Shown here one piece after another: positions 1 to 9,250 of a DNA stretch of 38,216 nt. Source of the stretch: an uncultured Paracoccaceae bacterium (GTDB lineage Bacteria > Pseudomonadota > Alphaproteobacteria > Rhodobacterales > Rhodobacteraceae). The notes under the pieces were generated by a model, which saw only the letters and a list, made by a program, of their open reading frames with translations, was not told the origin of the DNA and ran no database searches. The DNA lies in the NCBI GenBank assembly GCA_937995865.1, contig CALKJA010000159.1, positions 1 to 38,216 of the forward strand, in the 5' to 3' direction. The translations under genes and the position numbers were made by a program. Position 1 is the stretch's first letter. Each line of letters begins with the position of its first letter.

Positions 1-1092
1 GAGTTGTTGCAGTATGAGCCAGCGACCGATCAGGTGGAAAAGACCCCGATCGTGATTTTCCCGCCCTGGATCAATAAATTCTACATTCTCGATCTCAAAG
101 CGCAGAACAGCTTGATCAAATGGCTTGTTGAACAAGGCCACACTGTATTTGTCGTGAGTTGGGTAAACCCCGATTCGTCATACGCAGATGTATCGATGCT
201 CGACTATGTCGAAGACGGTTACGAAACCGCGATTGCACAAGCCAAAAAGGCAGCAAAGGTCAAGAAGCTCAATCTGGTTGGGTATTGTATTGCCGGCACG
301 ACGCTTGCGTTGACGCTGGCACGTCGGGCCAAACGTGGCGAACGTGATGATATCAACTCAGCCACATTCTTTACGACATTAACCGATTTTTCGGACCAAG
401 GCGAAGTCGGGGTGTTTCTAAACAACGATTTCATTCATGGGATCGAGGCAGAGTGCAATCGCACGGGCCTGCTGGAATCAGTCTATATGGCCAAAACGTT
501 CAGCTATTTGCGCTCCAATGATCTGATCTATGGCCCGGCCATCAAAAGCTACATGATGGGGCAGGCACCGCCTGCGTTTGATCTGCTCTACTGGAATGGG
601 GATAGCACGAACCTGCCGGGCACCATGGCTGTGCAGTATCTAAAAGGGCTGTGCCGGGACGATCATTTTGCCAATGGCGGTTTCAAGCTGGGAGAAGACA
701 CGCTTTACCTTCAAGAGGTTGATGTGCCGCTCTGTGCAATCGCGTGCGAGACCGATCACATCGCCGCTTGGAAATCCTCGTTTTACGGCGTGCAAAAGAT
801 GAGCAGCCCCGACAAGACTTTTATCCTGTCAGAGAGCGGTCACATCGCGGGGATCGTGAACCCACCGTCCAAAAAGAAGTATGGGCATTATACGAATACC
901 GATATGGCCCGCGCCGCAGATCCTTGGAAGCAGAGCGCTCAGTTCAACGAGGGGTCATGGTGGCCGCTGTGGGATGCATGGCTCAAGGAGCGCTCAGATG
1001 GGACAGTAAAGGCGCGCAAACCGGGCGGCGCCAAGCATGATTCCCTACCCAAAGCCCCTGGGTCTTATGTGACAGCCACTGTAACCCGCTGA
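1..1092 (+). CDS. phaC: class I poly(3-hydroxyalkanoate) synthase, C-terminal part (truncated by window start)
   Basis: Frame is open from base 1 (ELLQYEPATDQVEKTPIVIFPPWINKFYILDL...). GYCIAGTT lipase-like box, WNGDSTNLPG and SGHIAGIVNPP motifs typical of PhaC; phasin and phaR follow. Confidence 0.95.
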   Translation, partial: ELLQYEPATDQVEKTPIVIFPPWINKFYILDLKAQNSLIKWLVEQGHTVFVVSWVNPDSSYADVSMLDYVEDGYETAIAQAKKAAKVKKLNLVGYCIAGTTLALTLARRAKRGERDDINSATFFTTLTDFSDQGEVGVFLNNDFIHGIEAECNRTGLLESVYMAKTFSYLRSNDLIYGPAIKSYMMGQAPPAFDLLYWNGDSTNLPGTMAVQYLKGLCRDDHFANGGFKLGEDTLYLQEVDVPLCAIACETDHIAAWKSSFYGVQKMSSPDKTFILSESGHIAGIVNPPSKKKYGHYTNTDMARAADPWKQSAQFNEGSWWPLWDAWLKERSDGTVKARKPGGAKHDSLPKAPGSYVTATVTR

Positions 1093-1118
1093 TATCACGG
1101 TAATTCAGGAGTTTTATG

Positions 1119-1157
1119 CTGCGATGCAGAAAAAACTCTTGAAATGCCGCGGTGCAG
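1119..1157. promoter_or_regulatory. putative PhaR operator(s) upstream of phasin gene
   Basis: CTGCGATGCAG (1119-1129) matches a CTGC-N3-GCAG dyad. A second imperfect copy, CCGCGGTGCAG, lies at about 1147-1157. Confidence 0.5.
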
Positions 1158-1221
1158 CATATAGTTATCTTTCAGACGCACAAACCGGGAGCGCCCGGCC
1201 CGCAGATCAAAGGATAGTACA

Positions 1222-1665
1222 ATGGCTAAGCAGCAAGATTTCACAGCGATGTTCAAAGACATGATGGGCGCATTCCCAGTCGACACAAAAGCGATGGAAG
1301 ATGCATTCTCCACATCAGCGACTTTCTCTGAAAAGATGAGTGCCGTTGCTCTTGAAGCGGCTGAGAAATCTTCTGAAGTGTCCACCAAATGGACCAAGGC
1401 AACTCTGGGCAAAGTGTCAGACGTTTCCAAAGCCAAAACAGATCCCGCTGACTACACGAAAGCGATGACAGATTTCGCTTCCTTCTCTGCCGAAACAGCA
1501 GCCGAACACATGGCTACATTTGCTGAAATTGCGAAGAAAGTGCAGATGGACACGGTTGAACTCATGCTTGCCGCTGGCAAAGACATGACGGAAGAAGCAA
1601 CCGCCGCAGTCAAAAAGGCCACTGACGAAGTGACCAAGACAGCGAAGAAAGCCACAGCTAAGTAA
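1222..1665 (+). CDS. phaP: phasin family protein (PHA granule-associated)
   Basis: 147 aa Ala/Lys-rich helical protein between phaC and phaR. Confidence 0.85.
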   Translation: MAKQQDFTAMFKDMMGAFPVDTKAMEDAFSTSATFSEKMSAVALEAAEKSSEVSTKWTKATLGKVSDVSKAKTDPADYTKAMTDFASFSAETAAEHMATFAEIAKKVQMDTVELMLAAGKDMTEEATAAVKKATDEVTKTAKKATAK

Positions 1666-1711
1666 GTTTCCTGAACACGCCACATTCCTCCCATTTTGTG
1701 GTGTGATTACT

Positions 1712-1742
1712 GGGCGGGCCTTCGTGGCCCGCCCTTTTTTTT
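1712..1742 (+). terminator. Rho-independent terminator after phaP
   Basis: GGGCGGGCC-TTCGT-GGCCCGCCC followed by TTTTTTTT. Confidence 0.9.
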
Positions 1743-1828
1743 GTGCGTTTTTGTTTGGATATTCTGCGGTTGCGAGTTAGCGTTCTGCAACGCCGCATAC
1801 GCGGACTGATGTCGGGGAGGACGCGCGC

Positions 1829-2395
1829 ATGAGCAAAACTGAAGAACCGCTACTGATAAAGCGTTATGCCAGCCGAAGACTCTACAACACGGAAACGTCT
1901 GATTATGTGACGCTGGATGATATCGCGAGCTTTATTCGTGACGGCCGTGAAGTGCAAATCGTGGACCTAAAGTCCGGTGATGATTTAACGCGCCAATATC
2001 TTTTACAGATAATCGCAGATCACGAAAGCAAGGGTGAGAGTGTTCTGCCAGTGACCGTGCTGACGGATCTTGTGCGCAGCTACACCACACAAGCAACCAG
2101 CGTTGTGCCTGAGTTTCTTGCCGCGTCTTTTGAAATGCTTCGTGACGGGCAATCCAAGATGATGGACCAGATGGGTGGCATGAACCCAATGGCCAATATG
2201 CCGGGTTTTGATGCGATGAAGTCTCAGCAAGAGGCTTTTATGAAAGCGCTGTCTGGTGGTGGTATGGTCGGGGGCCCCGGCTGGCCGATGCCTGGTACTA
2301 CCACGCCTAAGAGCGCAAGCGCGTCCGATGAAGAAGACCTTGATACAATTAAGAAGCAACTTGCTGAACTGCAGGACAAACTTTCAAAGCTCTGA
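1829..2395 (+). CDS. phaR: polyhydroxyalkanoate synthesis repressor PhaR
   Basis: N-terminal LIKRYASRRLYNTETSDYVTLDDIASFIRDG...V.D is the PHB/PHA accumulation regulator DNA-binding domain. Confidence 0.95.
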   Translation: MSKTEEPLLIKRYASRRLYNTETSDYVTLDDIASFIRDGREVQIVDLKSGDDLTRQYLLQIIADHESKGESVLPVTVLTDLVRSYTTQATSVVPEFLAASFEMLRDGQSKMMDQMGGMNPMANMPGFDAMKSQQEAFMKALSGGGMVGGPGWPMPGTTTPKSASASDEEDLDTIKKQLAELQDKLSKL

Positions 2396-2420
2396 CCGCA
2401 GGTAGCAGAACAAACAGAAG

Positions 2421-2446
2421 GGCCCGTAAGTGATCACTTGCGGGCC
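2421..2446. terminator. bidirectional terminator between phaR and helicase gene
   Basis: GGCCCGTAAGTGATCACTTGCGGGCC, near-perfect 26-nt palindrome between convergent genes. Confidence 0.75.
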
Positions 2447-2456
2447 TTTCGTTTGA

Positions 2457-3809
2457 TTAGCTTGCTGCCATCGAGCGGCTGCGGCCCCCACCGCCGGATC
2501 CACCACGGCGCCGACGTGATCCGCCCGGCTTTCCACCCGGTGCTCCCCGTCCGCCATGTGACTGTTTTGGTTTGCCGGCTGCGCCGCCCGGTTTACCAGC
2601 ATTAGGTTTCCCACGCCGATTGCCGCCACCACCATTGCGACCGCCGCCGCGTTTGGGTTTGGCTTCTTCCTGATCGCGCTTCCAAGGAAAGTTACCTTCG
2701 GCAACTGGAATGTCGCGCTTCATGGTCTTCTGGATGTCGCGCAATTCGCCCATCTCATCTGGGGCACAAAAGGCGATGGCGGTGCCATCACGGCCGGCGC
2801 GCGCGGTCCGTCCAATCCGGTGGACATAGTTATCAGGGACATTGGGCAGGTCGAAATTATAGACATAAGCAACGCCGGGAATGTCTAGTCCCCGAGCGGC
2901 CACATCTGTGGCAACCAAAATCTCTATCTGACCGTCACGGAAGGCTTTGATAGCGCGGTCGCGTTGGCCTTGGCTTTTGTTGCCGTGGATTGCAGCTGCG
3001 TTGAAGCCTTCCGCAACCAGCGATTTCATCAAACGCTCGGCGCCGTGTTTGGTCCGTGCGAAAACCAGCGCTAACTCACCTGGGTGTTTGGCCAGAAGCT
3101 TGCTCAGCAAGCCTGGCTTTTCGCCCTTGGTGAGGAAGTGGACAACTTGATCCACCTTGTCCGCGGGCTTGCCGGGAGGGGCCGTTTCAACGCGGACCGG
3201 GTCCTTGAGGTAGGATTTGGCCAGCTCGGCCATATCTTTGGGCATCGTTGCCGAAAATAGCATTGTTTGGCGGGGTTCTGGCAAAAGCGGCGCGATGCGG
3301 CGAAGCGCGTGAATAAAGCCCATATCGAGCATTTGATCAGCTTCATCCAGCACAAGATAGCTGGCTTCATCCAGTGTGACCGCGCCGCGATCGAGCAAGT
3401 CAATCAGACGACCCGGCGTGGCCACAAGAATGTCCGTGCCCCGTTCCAAACGATTGGCCTGGGCATTGATCGATACGCCACCCACCACAAGGTTGACTCT
3501 AAGGTGATTGCCGCGTGTGTAGCTGGCAAGGTTCTCTTGGATCTGCTTGGCAAGCTCGCGGGTTGGCGCAAGGATCAGCGCTCGTGCGCCTTTGCGGGGG
3601 GCTTTGCCTTCGATCTGGTTGAGATAATGGATAAGCGGAAGGCCAAACGCCGCCGTTTTGCCGGTGCCTGTCTGGGCCAACCCCATAACATCGCGACCTT
3701 CCAGCGCAAGTGGAATGGCTTTGACTTGAATTGGAGTCGGGTCGGTAATGCCTTGTTCTGCGAGCAGTTCCACCATGCGGGGCTTAAGGCCCAATTCTTC
3801 GAAATTCAT
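2457..3809 (-). CDS. DEAD/DEAH box RNA helicase (RhlE-like) with Gly/Arg-rich C-terminal tail
   Basis: Motifs AQTGTGKTAAF, PTRELA, DEADQMLDMGF, SATMP, HRIGRTARAG; RGG-like tail. Confidence 0.95.
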   Translation of the reverse strand: MNFEELGLKPRMVELLAEQGITDPTPIQVKAIPLALEGRDVMGLAQTGTGKTAAFGLPLIHYLNQIEGKAPRKGARALILAPTRELAKQIQENLASYTRGNHLRVNLVVGGVSINAQANRLERGTDILVATPGRLIDLLDRGAVTLDEASYLVLDEADQMLDMGFIHALRRIAPLLPEPRQTMLFSATMPKDMAELAKSYLKDPVRVETAPPGKPADKVDQVVHFLTKGEKPGLLSKLLAKHPGELALVFARTKHGAERLMKSLVAEGFNAAAIHGNKSQGQRDRAIKAFRDGQIEILVATDVAARGLDIPGVAYVYNFDLPNVPDNYVHRIGRTARAGRDGTAIAFCAPDEMGELRDIQKTMKRDIPVAEGNFPWKRDQEEAKPKRGGGRNGGGGNRRGKPNAGKPGGAAGKPKQSHGGRGAPGGKPGGSRRRRGGSGGGGRSRSMAAS

Positions 3810-3838
3810 TTAGATAAATCCTTGATCGTGTTTGATCA

Positions 3839-3858
3839 GGCGCGTGAGATCACGCGCC
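3839..3858 (-). promoter_or_regulatory. stem-loop in 5' leader of helicase gene
   Basis: GGCGCGTGA-GA-TCACGCGCC, perfect 9-bp arms about 30 nt upstream of the helicase start codon. Confidence 0.45.
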
Positions 3859-4105
3859 AGTGGCCACCCCAAAGGGTCGCGATGCAGTTGGTGACGCGCG
3901 GCTCTGAATGCCGGGGCCGGATGCCCCGCGATGCGGCTACGCGTTTGCACCCCTGCGTGATGTGGGAGCTATGAGTAGTGTGCGAGGCGGGGGCCAAACC
4001 GGCCCGGCTGCTCACGCGGCAGCGGCTCTCGCGATGGGCTTGACATGGAGGCTCCGCGGCGCCAAGTCAACTGGGCGCAGCGAAATTTATCGAAATCAAA
4101 GTCAC

Positions 4106-5491
4106 TTAGGCGAGGTCTTTGAAAACCTGTGTGAGTGCTGCATCTAGTTTGCTGAACATTTCGTCCATTTGACCATCTGTCATGATGTAAGGTGGGCAAA
4201 GTACGATGGATTGGCCAAGCGGGCGGCAAATCAAACCATGATCGGTACATGTGTTTGCGATCCGCTCCGAGACGCTCAGGTGCCCTTCGAAAGGGGTTTT
4301 GCTGTCTCGGTCGCGCACAGCCTCGAGCGCGCCCATAAGGCCCTTGCCCCTGACCTCGCCGATATTTGCGTGGCTGGACATGATCGCTTGCATCCCGGCC
4401 TCAAAGCGCGGGATCAGCGTACGTGCCTGATCCGCCAAGCCCTCATCAAGGATCACTTCAATGGACTTCAGTGCTATGGCGCAGCCAACGGGGTGACCTG
4501 ACGCGGTAAAACCATGCGGAAACTCTTCGATGGCCTCTGACGCGGCTTGCAGTCTTTCGGTCAACTCTGGTCCAAGGATGACAGCCCCCATTGGGAAAAA
4601 GCCGGCCGTGAGGCATTTGGACGAAATGATCGCATCCGGCATGAACCCGTAAGCCTCGCAACCCCAGGTTTCGCCTGTGCGGCCAAAGCCGCAGATCACC
4701 TCATCCGAGATAAGCGGGATTCCGTGTTTCTTGAGGATTGGTTGGATGGCCTGGAAATAACCAGCGGACGGGGGGATCACACCGCCTGCGCCCATCACCG
4801 GCTCTGCAAAGAACCCTGCGATCGTGTCCGCGCCTTCATGCGCGATTATATCTTCCAACTCTTTGGCAAGGCGCGCGGTGAATTGCGTTTCGCTTTCACC
4901 TTCCAGGCCCTCGCGCCAATAATGCGGGCAAGTCAGGTGCAGGAAATCCGGCAAAGGCAGGCCGAAAACCTGATTGTAAGGCTTTGCCGTCATCGACGCA
5001 GAGACAGCCGTTACACCGTGATAAGCATTCTTGCGAGTGATGATTTTGCGCCGCTGTGGCGCGCTCTCCGCCCCTCCAAGAAACCATAGCATTTTAACCA
5101 TCGTGTCATTCGCTTCGGATCCAGAGTTCGTGTAGAACACTTTCCCATCTTCGAAAGGTGAGACTTCAATAAGTTTTTCCGAAAGCTGCACGGTTTCCTG
5201 TGCCATACGGCCAAAAAACGCGTGATAGCCGGGAAACTTCGCATAAGCGGCTTGGGCGGCCTCGGTCAGGCCGGGATGATCAAACCCAGCGACCATGTTC
5301 CAAAGGCCCGAATTTGCATCAAGGTAATCGCGGCCATGCACATCTGTGATATAGGGGCCGTGGCCGCCGGTGAGGATAACCGCACCGCGATCATGGATCG
5401 TGGGCAGGTCTGTGAAGCCGTAAAAGCTGTGACGGTCGGCGCGGGATTCCCAAGAATTGGGGCTGTGGTCTTTCATGGTGACGTCTTTCAC
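4106..5491 (-). CDS. class III (PLP-dependent) aminotransferase, omega-amine:pyruvate / polyamine type
   Basis: GHGPYITDVHGRDYLDANSGLWN, ISDEVICGFGRTG, SSKCLTAGFFPMGAV motifs. True start may be the second Met. Confidence 0.9.
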   Translation of the reverse strand: MKDVTMKDHSPNSWESRADRHSFYGFTDLPTIHDRGAVILTGGHGPYITDVHGRDYLDANSGLWNMVAGFDHPGLTEAAQAAYAKFPGYHAFFGRMAQETVQLSEKLIEVSPFEDGKVFYTNSGSEANDTMVKMLWFLGGAESAPQRRKIITRKNAYHGVTAVSASMTAKPYNQVFGLPLPDFLHLTCPHYWREGLEGESETQFTARLAKELEDIIAHEGADTIAGFFAEPVMGAGGVIPPSAGYFQAIQPILKKHGIPLISDEVICGFGRTGETWGCEAYGFMPDAIISSKCLTAGFFPMGAVILGPELTERLQAASEAIEEFPHGFTASGHPVGCAIALKSIEVILDEGLADQARTLIPRFEAGMQAIMSSHANIGEVRGKGLMGALEAVRDRDSKTPFEGHLSVSERIANTCTDHGLICRPLGQSIVLCPPYIMTDGQMDEMFSKLDAALTQVFKDLA

Positions 5492-5652
5492 TGGGTCTTT
5501 GCGGGGGCGCGAATCTTTTGCAAAAAATCGGAGCCTCCGGCGGGAGTTTTTGGATCATTGAAGCAGGCGGGCTGTGCCCATATTGCTCTGGCGCTATGCA
5601 GGCGGCGCTTTGAACCAGGACCAAAGGCCGGAATTGGTGTGAAAGGGGTCAG

Positions 5653-6945
5653 TCATAAACCCAGCCTATCACGCAAACCGTACCACGTCATTGCCAGAGT
5701 AAGGATCGGCGCACGGAACGCGCTTCCGCCCGGAAAGGCCGGCGTCGGGAGTTGGGACAGGGTGTCAAAGCGTTCGGCCTGACCAGCAATCGCTTCCGCA
5801 ATGGTGCGCCCGGCGATGGCCGTAAGAGCAACGCCGTGACCAGAGAAACCGCCTGCTGCCAGCGTAGAGGGGCCAATGCGTTCCACAAATGGCACGCGTG
5901 TCATCGTGATGCCCAAAGTGCCGCCCCAGACGTGAGAAAAGCGTGTACCCGCAAGCTGCGGGAAAAGTGAAACCATGCGCTCGTGCAGTCGTGTTTGGAT
6001 GTCTTTGGGAAAGCCGATGCCGTAATTCTCGCGGCCTCCAAAAAGAAAGCGACCATCTTCGGACATGCGGTAGTAATTCACCACAAACTTGTCATCGGCC
6101 ACCGCGATATCCTTGGCCAGCACCGCGCGGTGATCGTCCAAAGGTTCGGTCGCGCCGATGAAGCTATTGATTGGGCTTACCTTTGCCGCATAACGCTTGT
6201 TTAGGTTGGGTAGGTAGCCATTGCCCGCAAGCACAATGTGATCAGCTGTCAGTTGCCCGGCATCGGTATTGAGGGTGTTACCGCTTTGGCTGTGAACGGC
6301 CGCGCGTTCGTGGATTGTAACGCCAAGCGCCTCACAGGCCCGGGCCAACCCAAGACAATAGCGCAGCGGATGAATATGGCCTGCCCCGCGATCCAGATAG
6401 CCGCCGCAATAAAGCGGTGATTTGACCAACACGCGAAAGTCATCCGGTTCAAGCCAATCCGCCTGTTCATAGCCGTATTGGGTGCTAAGGTGCTCCAATG
6501 ATGCACGATGATGCGCGGCCTCACGGGATGAGTAGACGCCATGCGCAACGCCGGGCATGAACCGCGCCTCGGGCGCATGCTCAGCACTTAGCGTGCGCAC
6601 CATATCTTTGGCCTCTTCAGATAACGCCCAGAGCGAGCGCGCAGTGCTCTGGCCCAGCTCCGATTCCAACGCGATTTGGTCCATATTGAAACCTGAGCCA
6701 ACCTGCCCGCCATTGCGCCCAGAGGCGCCAAAGCCCACGCGATGGGCCTCAAGAACGGTGACCTGATAGCCCTTTTGCGCAAGATGCAAAGCAGCCGTTA
6801 GCCCAGTAAAACCGGCCCCCACAATTGCAACATCCGCGGTGGCGGTGCCATTCAACGGTGTGCGCTCCGGCTGAAGATCTGCGGTGTCAGCGTACCAACT
6901 TGGCGGATACGCTGCGCGCGCATCATTTCTAAAAAGTGGGTTCAT
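5653..6945 (-). CDS. FAD-dependent oxidoreductase (DAO family, gamma-glutamylputrescine oxidase-like)
   Basis: DVAIVGAGFTGLTAALHLAQKGYQVTVLEAHRVGFGASGRNGGQVGSGF; clustered with GS-family ligases. Start chosen at MNPLFRNDARAAYPPSWYADT. Confidence 0.88.
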   Translation of the reverse strand: MNPLFRNDARAAYPPSWYADTADLQPERTPLNGTATADVAIVGAGFTGLTAALHLAQKGYQVTVLEAHRVGFGASGRNGGQVGSGFNMDQIALESELGQSTARSLWALSEEAKDMVRTLSAEHAPEARFMPGVAHGVYSSREAAHHRASLEHLSTQYGYEQADWLEPDDFRVLVKSPLYCGGYLDRGAGHIHPLRYCLGLARACEALGVTIHERAAVHSQSGNTLNTDAGQLTADHIVLAGNGYLPNLNKRYAAKVSPINSFIGATEPLDDHRAVLAKDIAVADDKFVVNYYRMSEDGRFLFGGRENYGIGFPKDIQTRLHERMVSLFPQLAGTRFSHVWGGTLGITMTRVPFVERIGPSTLAAGGFSGHGVALTAIAGRTIAEAIAGQAERFDTLSQLPTPAFPGGSAFRAPILTLAMTWYGLRDRLGL

Positions 6946-7144
6946 GTGGTCAGCTTGTAAATTTGCCGCCGGCGTGGGCGCTGGCTTTGTAGCCCATCCT
7001 TTGGCCATTGGCCTGTCTTGGTTGTTTTGCCAACGACGCGCCCGTGGCAGGTGTCGCTTTGGTTTGCTGCGGCCTTCTTAATCGCGGCGGGGTCTTGGCG
7101 TCGTACGGTGATTTGCAAAGCGCTGTTGTGATTGCCGGCTCTTG

Positions 7145-8506
7145 TCATACATTCGTCAAGAGATGCTCCCGCTCCCATGGGCTGATCACATGCAGGAATT
7201 CATCATATTCTGCGCGTTTTACGATGGAATACACCCGCGCGAATTCGGGCCCGAGGATGTCATGTAGATCTGTTGCTTCGTCAAAAAGGTTGAGTGCTGC
7301 GCCAAATTCGCGGGGGATGTCGCCATCGCCTTCATAGGCATCACCGTAGAACTGCCGTGAGGGGCGTTCGTTATTGATGATCCCAAGGAGGCCCGCCGCT
7401 AGCGACGCGGCAATGCCCAGATAAGGATTACAGTCCATCCCCGCGAGCCGATTTTCGACACGCCTTGCTTCAGGATCTGAGATTGGGACACGGATGCCCG
7501 TGGTGCGATTGTCCCGCGCCCATTCAAGATTGATCGGGGCGGCGTGATCTTTCACATAGCGGCGGTAGCTGTTCACATAGGGGGCTTGCAGCGCGATCGT
7601 GCTGGGCAAATGGTTCTGAAGTCCAGCAATAAAGTGATAGAATGCGTCCGTTTCGCCGCCTTGCGGACCGGTAAAAATATTGTTGCCGTCTGCATCCAAA
7701 AACGAGTGGTGGATATGCATCGCACTGCCCGGCTCATCCGCAATCGGCTTGGCCATAAAGGTGGCATAGCAATCGTGCTTGAGCGCGGCCTCGCGGATCA
7801 GTCGTTTATAGAAAAATACCTCATCGGCGAGCTTCACAGGGTGGCCGTGGCGCAGATTGATCTCAAGCTGACCTGCACCGCCTTCTTGGGTGATGCCATC
7901 GATTTCAAGGCCCATCACCTCAGCGAAATCGTAAATATCATCAATCACTGGGCCATATTCATCCACAGCACTCATGGAATAGGCTTGGCGCGCGGCAGCT
8001 GGGCGGCCGGACCGACCCATCATGGGCTCAATCGGGCGTGCAGGATCAAGATTGCGCGCAACAAGGTAGAATTCCATCTCTGGTGCGACCATTGGCCGGA
8101 GCCCTAGCTTTTCATAGGCCGCAACAACCCGCTTGAGCACATTGCGGGGGGCAAATGGCACGGGCGTGTCGTCCTTTGCATAGGCATCGTGGATCACTTG
8201 CACGGTCCAATCCCCGGTCCACGGCGCGGCCGTTGTGGTGGAATAGTCAGGCTTCAGGATCATATCAGGCTCAGTAAACCCTTCAGGGCCCGCGGCCTCT
8301 CCCCAGCCTCCAGTAAGCGTCTGAAAATAAATCGAATTGGGCAAAAAGAAGTGCGACTGACGATCAAATTTGGATGCGGGCACCGCCTTGCCGCGCGCGA
8401 TGCCGGGTAGGTCCGCAATTATGCACTCTACCTCGTCCAGCTTGCGGTCTAACAAGTAATCTTGTGTGATCTGAGGGCACTGTTTCAGCCAAGGGTTCGC
8501 GCTCAT
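7145..8506 (-). CDS. glutamine synthetase family protein (gamma-glutamyl-amine ligase-like, PuuA-type)
   Basis: Glutamine synthetase catalytic motifs (GAGQLEINLRHG, AMHIHHSFLDADGNNIF, NRTTGIRVP, NPYLGIAASLAAGL). Confidence 0.9.
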   Translation of the reverse strand: MSANPWLKQCPQITQDYLLDRKLDEVECIIADLPGIARGKAVPASKFDRQSHFFLPNSIYFQTLTGGWGEAAGPEGFTEPDMILKPDYSTTTAAPWTGDWTVQVIHDAYAKDDTPVPFAPRNVLKRVVAAYEKLGLRPMVAPEMEFYLVARNLDPARPIEPMMGRSGRPAAARQAYSMSAVDEYGPVIDDIYDFAEVMGLEIDGITQEGGAGQLEINLRHGHPVKLADEVFFYKRLIREAALKHDCYATFMAKPIADEPGSAMHIHHSFLDADGNNIFTGPQGGETDAFYHFIAGLQNHLPSTIALQAPYVNSYRRYVKDHAAPINLEWARDNRTTGIRVPISDPEARRVENRLAGMDCNPYLGIAASLAAGLLGIINNERPSRQFYGDAYEGDGDIPREFGAALNLFDEATDLHDILGPEFARVYSIVKRAEYDEFLHVISPWEREHLLTNV

Positions 8507-9189
8507 GCCGCGGCACTTTTGAAGAAGTCAGCGATATGCGCAGTCATTTTTGGGATATCCGTTGGTTTTGAGGCATTGGCATAAGCACGATCAATGATCT
8601 CTTTGGGGTAGCCGGGGTCGTTTTTGCGCGTTGCAAGCAGGTCGCGCACGAACGAGGCATCAAACTCAGGGTGCGGCTGGATTGAGCGTATGTGATCCCC
8701 ATAAGCCAGCCCCGCATAGGAGCAAAAGTCCGATTGCGCTGTCGTTTGTGCGTTAGCGGGCAGGGTCATGACCTGATCTTGGTGCCACGCGGTCAGCGCA
8801 AGTTGGCCTAAGTCGTCAAATGCATATTCATGGTGCCCAACGGCCCAACCACCAGCGAATTTCTCGACGGTTCCGCCAAGCGCTTGCGCAATGATCTGAT
8901 GCCCAAAGCAAATGCCAAAAAGCGGTACACGTGCCGTATCAATGCGTCGGATGAAATCGCTAAGCGGTGCGATAAAGGGTACGTCGTCATAAACACCATA
9001 CTTTGACCCACCAATAAGCCACCCGTCGGCCTGCGTTGGGCTGTCAGGAAACTCCATATCAACAGCTGAGAAATGCGAGAAGCGAAACCCATGCCCAGCG
9101 AGCATGGACTCGTAAAGGGCGAAGTAAGTTCCATGCGTTCGCGAAACTTCTGGGGGAAGATGACCGCATTGGAGGATACCGATTTTCAT
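8503..9189 (-). CDS. type 1 glutamine amidotransferase
   Basis: Class I GATase nucleophile elbow LFGICFGHQIIAQALGG and IQPHPEF. Start at MKIGILQCGH; 4-bp overlap with the upstream region of the GS gene. Confidence 0.9.
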   Translation of the reverse strand: MKIGILQCGHLPPEVSRTHGTYFALYESMLAGHGFRFSHFSAVDMEFPDSPTQADGWLIGGSKYGVYDDVPFIAPLSDFIRRIDTARVPLFGICFGHQIIAQALGGTVEKFAGGWAVGHHEYAFDDLGQLALTAWHQDQVMTLPANAQTTAQSDFCSYAGLAYGDHIRSIQPHPEFDASFVRDLLATRKNDPGYPKEIIDRAYANASKPTDIPKMTAHIADFFKSAAA

Positions 9190-9250
9190 AAAGCACCAAA
9201 GTTCGTGTAACGGCGGTAGCATAGGCTTGGCAAAGCCTGTTGGGAAGACA

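Noticed and set aside
3267-3974. 235-aa plus-strand ORF
   Set aside because: Antisense to the DEAD-box helicase; high-GC spurious ORF with no recognisable motif.
5222-5782. 186-aa plus-strand ORF
   Set aside because: Overlaps the aminotransferase and oxidoreductase genes on the other strand; composition looks like antisense translation.
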